Positions 51,131 to 51,540 of a stretch of DNA of 51,540 nucleotides are shown here, piece after piece (the first letter of the stretch is position 1; every line of letters starts with the position of its first letter). The stretch covers positions 1 through 51,540 of the forward strand of contig JAEUHB010000103.1 in assembly GCA_016794665.1 (NCBI GenBank). Reading direction: 5' to 3'. The position numbers and the translations under genes were made by a program. Under the pieces are notes generated by a model. That model was not told the DNA's origin. It worked only from the letters and a program-made list of their open reading frames with translations, and did no database searches. The DNA is from Opitutaceae bacterium (lineage in GTDB: Bacteria > Verrucomicrobiota > Verrucomicrobiia > Opitutales > Opitutaceae).

Positions 51131-51540
51131 TCAGGAGCGAGGGGCGGCGAGCTGCGCCAGTTCGGCCGCGAGGCGCACGGTATCGGGCGAGGCGCGGAGC
51201 CATGCGGGCAAGGCGGCGATGGCATCGAGCCCCGCGGCGTAGGCGCTGCGCGCTTCGGCCGCGCGGCCCGCGCGCGCGAGCAGATCGCCGCGGCGGCGAT
51301 GCCAATTCTCGGGACGCTCGCTCTCGGCGGCCAGGCGGGCGAGGCGCGCCGCGGCATCATCGATCCGGCCTGTCGCCTCCTCGAGCGCCAGGGCGCGCTG
51401 GTGCAGTGTCACGATGGAACCGAGGCGCGCGATTGCCTCTTCGAGGGTGCGGAGGGCCGCGGCGGGCGGGAGAAGGGCGGCGCGCTCAAGCATAAGCTCG
51501 GGTGGCGGCGCGGCGAGCAGGGCCAGCGCAGCATCGAAAT
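51131..51540 (-). CDS. TPR-like helical repeat protein, 5' part beyond the window
   Basis: Only the C-terminal 135 residues or so are visible; the frame stays open to the window's last base, so the gene starts outside. An internal ATG at 51493 is not needed as a start. The visible part is Ala/Leu/Arg-rich and helical, with tetratricopeptide-like spacing (LHQRALALEEATGRIDDAAA; WHRRRGDLLARAGRAAEARS; AAGLDAIAALPAWLRAS). No catalytic residues can be judged. Its stop is 9 bases before the start of the purple-acid-phosphatase-like gene, so the two are probably co-transcribed. Confidence 0.7.
   Translation of the reverse strand, partial: FDAALALLAAPPPELMLERAALLPPAAALRTLEEAIARLGSIVTLHQRALALEEATGRIDDAAARLARLAAESERPENWHRRRGDLLARAGRAAEARSAYAAGLDAIAALPAWLRASPDTVRLAAELAQLAAPRS

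Noticed and set aside
1..51540. CRISPR arrays, tRNA/rRNA genes, insertion sequences, prophage
   Set aside because: No direct-repeat arrays, cloverleaf-like sequences, transposase, integrase or phage structural genes were recognised by eye; a tRNAscan or ISfinder run would be decisive.

Overview
The window is one GC-rich stretch (roughly two thirds G+C) of a Gram-negative chromosome. The gene families point to Verrucomicrobia, most likely an Opitutaceae relative. The signs are TonB-dependent receptors with an N-terminal carboxypeptidase-like domain and no SusD partner, exported sulfatases beside Asp-box (sialidase-like) propellers, a DUF748 protein, PEGA domains, and start codons that almost never have a Shine-Dalgarno sequence but follow pyrimidine-rich leaders. 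This is a family-level inference; no rRNA or tRNA gene was seen. Coding density is very high and no gene-free stretch exceeds about 185 bases.

Left part (1-8622): the 3' part of a gene for a secreted repeat protein, closed by a clear terminator; aspartyl-tRNA synthetase (aspS); then a divergent pair. One member is a membrane protein joining an actin-like (PilM-like) cytoplasmic domain, a transmembrane helix, a coiled coil, three PEGA domains and a TonB C-terminal domain. The other is a pseudo-receiver domain followed by a very long coiled coil.

Centre (8677-30109): a co-directional block of 13 genes that reads as a glycan-utilisation locus. In order it has a LacI-type regulator, a TonB receptor with a LacI-like palindrome in its leader, an FG-GAP propeller protein, a second TonB receptor, an exported alpha/beta-hydrolase fused to a sialidase-like propeller, a sulfatase, a paralogous propeller, an exported FAD oxidoreductase, a second sulfatase, two more sialidase-like propellers, a cytoplasmic DapA/NanA-type aldolase and an MFS transporter. 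Several genes overlap by 4 bases. My reading is that a sulfated, acidic glycan is bound and imported through the two receptors, desulfated and trimmed in the periplasm, carried inward by the MFS protein and its 2-keto acid product split by the aldolase. The substrate cannot be fixed from sequence.

Minus-strand transport block (30114-38400): a small unknown protein, a MacAB-TolC-like tripartite exporter whose adaptor carries an N-terminal GAF domain, and an ABC-2 ATPase/permease pair.

Right part (38466-51540): a neutral-ceramidase-like exported protein divergent from a third TonB receptor; a large DUF748/AsmA-like envelope protein divergent from a gamma-glutamyltranspeptidase-like enzyme with altered substrate residues; a pair of inverted GTAG hairpins that looks like a REP/REPIN element; a PAS-PAS-SpoIIE phosphatase; a purple-acid-phosphatase-like enzyme; and the 3' part of a repeat-helical (TPR-like) protein cut by the window edge.
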